Assembly (NCBI GenBank): GCA_025201705.1
Contig: MU616681.1
Coordinates: forward strand, 1-57,377
Reading direction: 5' to 3'
Length of the DNA stretch: 57,377 nucleotides
Source of the DNA: Dissophora ornata
Lineage: Eukaryota > Mortierellomycota > Mortierellomycetes > Mortierellales > Mortierellaceae
Shown: positions 53,401 to 57,377 of the stretch, one piece after another
How positions within the stretch are numbered: position 1 is the first letter of the stretch
How the letters are laid out: each line of letters begins with the position of its first letter
Program-made: the position numbers and the translations under genes
Notes under the pieces: generated by a model
What the model was told of the DNA's origin: nothing
Seen by the model: only the letters and a program-made list of their open reading frames with translations
Databases searched by the model: none

Positions 53401-56097
53401 CTCCAGCCACTGTGTCACGAACTGGTCATACAGCGCAACTCGAGTTATATGAGTAGACGCAAAGTCTTGACCTGGATCCACTAGGTGCGGTAGCACTTCC
53501 AAGGCCAAGGTCAAGAGAAACGGATTCTTCACCAAGGCTTGCATGTGGGGGATCTGGTCTAGCGCCTGCTTGTAGTCCTTCGTCTGCCACAGCGGTCTAC
53601 TCATGGATACATATTGCTTGATATAGTCTTGAACCTGAGCCATGGAAAATGGGGCGACAACAGCTTCCTGGAAGAGCCCTGAGGTCGCGTTGTGATTCCG
53701 GTCTGTCGGTTGAAAGCGATCTTGATAATCATGGCCAACATATTCGCTCCGGCAACTAACAATCATTTGAGCACGCCACTCTCCTGGATGATTCAGTCGG
53801 TTACTGACGTACAGATTGCGGGTTTGCTGGCTCTCATCATAGCCATCGCAAATCACGACGAATTCGCGGTGATCTTTCAACTCTCTGATCTGGGGCTCGG
53901 TAAACCCCACCATGCGTAACTGTTTGGCAATTAGATCCTGCTCCGGCTTGTCGATCGCGGGCAAGTTGATAAAGAGAGGAATCCGGCCGTGCTTTTTCTC
54001 ATAGGTCTGCCATAGATGCTTCTCGAGTGCACGGTTAAAGGTCGATTTGCCCGCTCCAGAATCACCTAGCAGTAGCAGCACCTTACGATCGCTGCTCAGA
54101 AAGTCTTTTACTTTTTCCGTCAAATCAAATAGTGTGTCATCGGGGGATTGTAGGTTGGGCTTGGCTTGTGGTGAAATATAAACCGCTTCGCCTTGCTCTT
54201 TTAATCGTTGCTGTTTCAGTTTCCTCAGGTCCGCCTCAACTTTGGGCTTGTTCAGGACACGATCCAGCAAGAGCGAAGACGCCAGTGGAGGTAAAGCGAC
54301 CCCCAGCGGGTATGAGCTGGCACCTTCCTTGAGACAGGCTTGACAAAGAGCGCGTTTCGTCGCATCGCCACTCCTTTCCAGCTCTTGAATTATTGTACAG
54401 GCATGTTCCTTTATAGTGCTTTCCATTGACCCCTTTAGCTGCATGAGGATCTTGAGGACCCATTGCTTGACGCTGGCATGCTGGCCCCATACCGCATCAT
54501 TCTTGTACAGGTAGCCTAAAAAGGCGACCGCATTTTGGCGAGTGTTGGTATCCCAGAGTGGACTGTGCGCAACATCCCCCAAGCGTTGGCATAGTCCCCA
54601 TTGAAAGGCTGGATCATTCCGGCAAGGCGCTTCACAAGTCAGTTTCTTGAATTTGGCGAGTTGGCCGGCTTGAAGTAAGGCATCTATGCCGCGCAATGCT
54701 GGATACCACGCAGCCTGACGATTGAAGGCTTCTTTGATACAATCCAAAAGACTTTGCCCACTCTCTCCTAATGCGGAAACCCCTTCATAAGCGTTCTTGA
54801 GGAGTTGAAAGACCTCGGTCATAGGCAAGCCTTTCTGAATATGCTCCAGTCCTTCAATAAAGCCATTAAGGTCCAGACCCTTCACCGCACTCACGACTCC
54901 TGAAATACCCTTCACCACTATTCCAGCACGCCGTAGCGTGGCTTGCAAAGGCGATTCGTCGTTTGGGACGTACTGCAAAGCTTGAAAGGCGTAGGCGGCT
55001 TGATACACCAGGTAAGCGTCAGTGCTGTCTCGCAGCATGCCCAGATAGGCCGAGAGAGGTTCATGCAGCTGCTCGCGCTTCAAGCCCTTGACTTGACTAT
55101 CAGCCATTGCATCCAGGACAGCCGATATTGTTAGCGTCAATCGGTAGAGATGGCCCGTGGATTGCCAGTGAGTGTCTTGTAAGCGCATGCTAAGGAGTTG
55201 TAATATTTTGACCAGATCGTCTGCCTCAAGATAACCTGGACCAGCGCTGTTTATCAATTGCGCCAACCCTTCGAGCAAATGGACTTCCAGCAGGACGGAT
55301 TGTTCAATGCTATTAACGAATGTCATGAGCAGCCTCCGGAAGTGTGCTTGTTCGATGACAGGCGCCAAGCACAGCACCTCGGCTACAGTGGTTTCCTGTT
55401 TAAGTTCATCCTTAATGAACTCTGCCACCAGATCTGTCGCTAGCGTGCGCAGCCTTTCTTGTTCATCTGGATCCTTGGCTTTGGCCTGTGACCAAGCTCG
55501 TTCGGCGTCGTCAAATGCTTTGGAAGATAACGATGGACTGGGTAACAAGCCAAGGCAGTACGCAAGATGAGGGGTGCTTGTGATACGCTCATCTGCCTCT
55601 GGTAAATTGTACTTGGCGACAGGGAGAGTCGCGTCCAGATCGAAAATGTCTTGGGTGGTGAGTAGAATGTCGGTTTCGGGGATGCCTTGGGTCACTGCAG
55701 GAGGTTGGATAATGCGAAAGATGGAGCTGGTGATGCTTATGGGCCTGGAGGAGTTAGGCTGCCGGTCTACATCCTGCACATACCCCCACTTTTTCGCTCT
55801 CTTATAGCTGGCCTGTGCTAAATCATGATGCCCCAAGCTGCCAAGGACTTTGCCGTGCTCGTTATAGGCAGCAGCGATTTCGTCTCGGAGGGACCGATCC
55901 GCTGGATTCTGGGAGGAATGAGACTTTCTCGCAACTTTCTTCATCTGAGACAACGTGGCCTCTGCATAATCACAGAGCACAAACGCGATCTCGGGATCTT
56001 TGGATTTGCGGGCATTCTCCAGATGAAACCAAAAGAGCTCTAGCGTTTTCTGAGACGAGAGAGAGGCGCGCGATGACGGAAAAATGCCGGCCAACAT
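50491..56097 (-). CDS. NLR-like protein: helical N-terminus, NACHT, pentapeptide repeats, 14 WD40 repeats
   Basis: 1868 residues, intronless, ATG 56097. Residues 1-110 are TPR-like (YNEHGKVLGSLGHHDLAQAS); about 180-640 form a helical ARM/HEAT-like region. The NACHT domain has a P-loop GDSGAGKST at 678-686 and a Walker B FVVICDGYDE ending at Glu755, followed by MIVSCRSEY (sensor) and a winged-helix-like part. Pentapeptide repeats (GADLQGIQIPGADLSYGVF, LRQANLSGAQ) lie at about 1114-1166. Then come 14 WD40 repeats of 42 residues (about 1210-1800), for example DQIASGSRDKTVRLWDVE, and a basic tail ending KKNVPLTSGIK. Signal-transducing STAND NTPases of this design act in fungal allorecognition or death pathways and in bacterial defence; the role here is inference. 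Absence of introns among intron-rich neighbours and the pentapeptide module suggest retroposition or bacterial origin. Confidence 0.92.
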   Translation of the reverse strand: MLAGIFPSSRASLSSQKTLELFWFHLENARKSKDPEIAFVLCDYAEATLSQMKKVARKSHSSQNPADRSLRDEIAAAYNEHGKVLGSLGHHDLAQASYKRAKKWGYVQDVDRQPNSSRPISITSSIFRIIQPPAVTQGIPETDILLTTQDIFDLDATLPVAKYNLPEADERITSTPHLAYCLGLLPSPSLSSKAFDDAERAWSQAKAKDPDEQERLRTLATDLVAEFIKDELKQETTVAEVLCLAPVIEQAHFRRLLMTFVNSIEQSVLLEVHLLEGLAQLINSAGPGYLEADDLVKILQLLSMRLQDTHWQSTGHLYRLTLTISAVLDAMADSQVKGLKREQLHEPLSAYLGMLRDSTDAYLVYQAAYAFQALQYVPNDESPLQATLRRAGIVVKGISGVVSAVKGLDLNGFIEGLEHIQKGLPMTEVFQLLKNAYEGVSALGESGQSLLDCIKEAFNRQAAWYPALRGIDALLQAGQLAKFKKLTCEAPCRNDPAFQWGLCQRLGDVAHSPLWDTNTRQNAVAFLGYLYKNDAVWGQHASVKQWVLKILMQLKGSMESTIKEHACTIIQELERSGDATKRALCQACLKEGASSYPLGVALPPLASSLLLDRVLNKPKVEADLRKLKQQRLKEQGEAVYISPQAKPNLQSPDDTLFDLTEKVKDFLSSDRKVLLLLGDSGAGKSTFNRALEKHLWQTYEKKHGRIPLFINLPAIDKPEQDLIAKQLRMVGFTEPQIRELKDHREFVVICDGYDESQQTRNLYVSNRLNHPGEWRAQMIVSCRSEYVGHDYQDRFQPTDRNHNATSGLFQEAVVAPFSMAQVQDYIKQYVSMSRPLWQTKDYKQALDQIPHMQALVKNPFLLTLALEVLPHLVDPGQDFASTHITRVALYDQFVTQWLERGKKRLVDRNLSGPEKSAFEALTKEGFTQNGIAFLKDFAAAIYEQQSGNPVVEYRRFIDEGTWKDAFFGRDHEKQLLLEASPLICSGNQYRFIHKSLLECCVARAVFESREDRRNGGLASTLHRRGSMSSVLSFERQDVYQEEATTVKQPVLESPLARINLVGEPSILQFLEERVQQDAFFKQQLLAVIERSKTERMARKAAANAITILVRAGVQFNGADLQGIQIPGADLSYGVFDSVQLQGADLRKVILRGIWLRQANLSGAQMTGVQFGEWPFLREESEVNPCVYSPCGETCAVGLYDGGISMYTTSTWEKIWTLSGHCGEIRSIVYSPKGDQIASGGDDMTVRLWDVETGACRYTLSGHKDWIWSVAYSPKGNQIASGSSDKTVRLWDVETGTCRHTLSGHSNWVQSVVFSPNGDQIASCGDDKTVRLWDAETGACRHTLTGHSDWIRSVVYSPKGDQIASCSSDKTVRLWDIETGACRHILGGHSNWVQSVVFSRKGDEIASGSRDKTLRLWDVATGACRHILSGHSAWVQSVVYSPKGDQIASGSVDRTVRLWDVETGACSHTISGHSNSVNCVAYSPKGNQIASGSSDKSVGLWEVDTGASRYITGGHNDEVQCVVCSPNGNQVASSSDDGTVRLWDMESGACRYTFNGHSNRAQSIAYSPYGDQIASGSQDKTVRLWDIKTRTCSRTLNGHTDQVNCVVYSPDGGQIASGSRDKTVRLWDVEAGACQHTLKGHNDEVQSVVYSPKGDQIASGARDRTVRLWDVDKGASHQTLSGHKGWVNCVAYSPKGDLIVSSSADKTVRLWDAGTGGCQHILYGHEGSVNCVVYSPNGDQVASGGRDKTVRLWDVETGQCQMVIGDFKGMVSSVAWKFSSGQHYVVTGGRDRSVRKWQILKVEDGFKARLCWSSVHDVLTVTDTVIEGVRGLSRINMQLLKQRGAVGEPSESAREAKGKKNVPLTSGIK
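50705..52460 (-). repeat. 14 tandem 126-bp units encoding WD40 repeats
   Basis: Units of 42 codons, each with variants of SPKGDQIASGS, DKTVRLWDVETG and CRHTLSGH. Many adjacent units remain close to identical at the nucleotide level (recurring CACAGCCGCACTGTCTTGTC). The number equals two seven-bladed propellers. Confidence 0.92.
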
Positions 56098-57377
56098 TTT
56101 TTTTTTTTGGATGTTTCCTCGGGTAAACTCGTTTTTGCAGGAGGAAAAAAAGGTCTAATAGTATTATTCAAATGCAGTTTAGGTTAGGTCAGAGCACGCA
56201 GTAAGTTGACTTGGAAAATGCCATCATGGAAACACAATCCCCCCCCCCGTGAAAATTGCGACAGTTTAATATGAAGAGCACGAAAGGAGGGCGCGGGAGA
56301 ATGTGCATGTGCATGTGAATGTGAATGTGAATGTGAATTTGAGTGTAAAGAAGCAGAGGGGCCGAATGCAAGATCGCCTTGAGTGCGCGTGGGTTGGGTT
56401 GGGTGCTCTGTGGAGTGGGACATGAAATCATGACTCTCGCGCCGCAGTTTTGGACACCCACGGTTTGGACATCATGGTTGGACACTTTCCCTGGACGCTC
56501 ACGTAACAATCGGTGTACAGTACACGAATTTTAAACCTCTAAGAACAACCAAAACAACTGGGCAAATAGTTCCATGCCTCTATTCTTGTTTTTTTTCAGT
56601 TCGTTTTTCCCTTGGTCTATCAAAAGTCGACATAAAAAAAAAAAAGGAAGGATTAGTACACCATCGTACGCCACAGAAACCACTCACGACCCAAAATGTC
56701 GGTATCGCTGCCGTGACAAAAGGCTCAACACCCTTGATCCCAGCTATTCTTCTTCTACTAGCATTCCTTGAATTGATCCAGGTACCAACAGGTGCGGTCT
56801 GGTAACAATAATGAAGTGTTTCTTACCAATGCTGTTCGACAAATGTCTATTAAAGTCGAGATGAGAGGTGCGGGAGAGAGAGAGACAGGGAGAGAAAAGG
56901 AAAAAGATCTTGATAGAGGATTTAACTGCGTCAGAGGGAGAGATGGAAAGAGGCACTCTCGATCTCGTCTTCGCCTCCGCCATCGTGCAGCATGCAACAG
57001 GCTCTCAGAACAAAGAGGATCCCTCATGCAATGGACTCTGAAGTCTAGACGGCCCATTTCCGAGGCCAGGCGTAAAAACACTGCCATATGCAGCAACATG
57101 TGTTCTTCATTGTGAATCCTTTCATATTATTCATGTACAATACTGCTATGTCAACCCTCGGTACTTTCCAGTCCCGCCTCCCGCCTCCCCCCTCAAGGTC
57201 TACTACACATTGCTATTGAGGACAGAACCTTTTTTTTACTGGGGCCATCATTTTGGGTAGAAACAGTATTGCCGTTTCTCTATAGCTTCCTGAAGACGAC
57301 ATTTTGGTCGTTGAGCAAATGTTGTGATAGGTGAGGGGGCAGCATCTTTTCTGGGTCGGGTGTTCAAGGATTGAAAA
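56098..57377. other. Non-coding end of the window
   Basis: Upstream region of the NLR-like gene with a T run at 56097-56108 and a GTGCATGTGAATGTGAAT mini-repeat (about 56305-56340). Around 56448-56492 TTTGGACA occurs twice and TTGGACAC twice in short succession. A purine-rich block (56870-56920) and poly-A/T runs follow. No gene with recognisable features; the short frames are low-complexity. Confidence 0.5.

Noticed and set aside
56574..57115. Arg-rich frame at the right end as a gene
   Set aside because: Purine-rich low complexity with no splice-supported continuation inside the window.
1..57377. tRNA or rRNA genes
   Set aside because: No convincing T-loop (GGTTCGAATCC-like) with paired stems or conserved rRNA segment was seen by eye; a tRNAscan run would be decisive.

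Overview
The window looks like nuclear DNA of an early-diverging filamentous fungus, most likely a Mucoromycota of the Mortierella type; that placement is inference. It carries eukaryotic housekeeping genes with short GT..AG introns (about 50-150 nt), an F-box leucine-rich gene, secreted fungal proteins, a NACHT/WD40 receptor-like gene and TnpB/Fanzor-like mobile genes. Exon structures were worked out by eye from splice signals, phase continuity and family conservation. There are two assembly gaps, 10 nt at 24864 and 835 nt at 41740.

Left part (0.5-11.6 kb): an F-box gene (minus), then a decayed Mutator-like element with FAR1-like, DDE and SWIM pieces, interrupted by an unknown ORF that itself carries a complete 185-bp MITE. 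UBC7/UBE2G2 follows intact, then degenerate sequence and a 5'-truncated LINE insertion with poly-A tail and a perfect 12-bp target-site duplication.

Middle part (12-41 kb): mitochondrial ribosomal protein uL4m, a coiled-coil gene, an unrecognised multi-exon gene, a large RhoGEF, a small basic three-exon gene, a SET-domain protein lysine methyltransferase, SRP68, prolyl aminopeptidase, eIF3i and QTRT2. Between these housekeeping genes sit two decayed TnpB/Fanzor-like genes (28.4-30.1 kb plus, 33.3-35.5 kb minus) and a broken sugar-transporter gene. The second TnpB-like gene reads as one gene in which an XPG/FEN-type nuclease module precedes a RuvC-I-containing TnpB-like module; this is the most unusual item in the window.

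Right part (41-57 kb): two secreted proteins (one very acidic and repetitive, one Cys-rich and probably GPI-anchored), AP-1 sigma head-to-head with a longin-only adaptor mu-like gene, a coiled-coil membrane-associated protein, and a 1868-residue intronless protein with helical N-terminus, NACHT NTPase, pentapeptide repeats and exactly 14 WD40 repeats, probably an NLR-like sensor.

The housekeeping genes act in unrelated processes (ERAD ubiquitination, mitochondrial and cytosolic translation, SRP targeting, tRNA queuosine, vesicle coats, Rho signalling) and do not form one pathway. The spaces between them are where mobile elements have accumulated.
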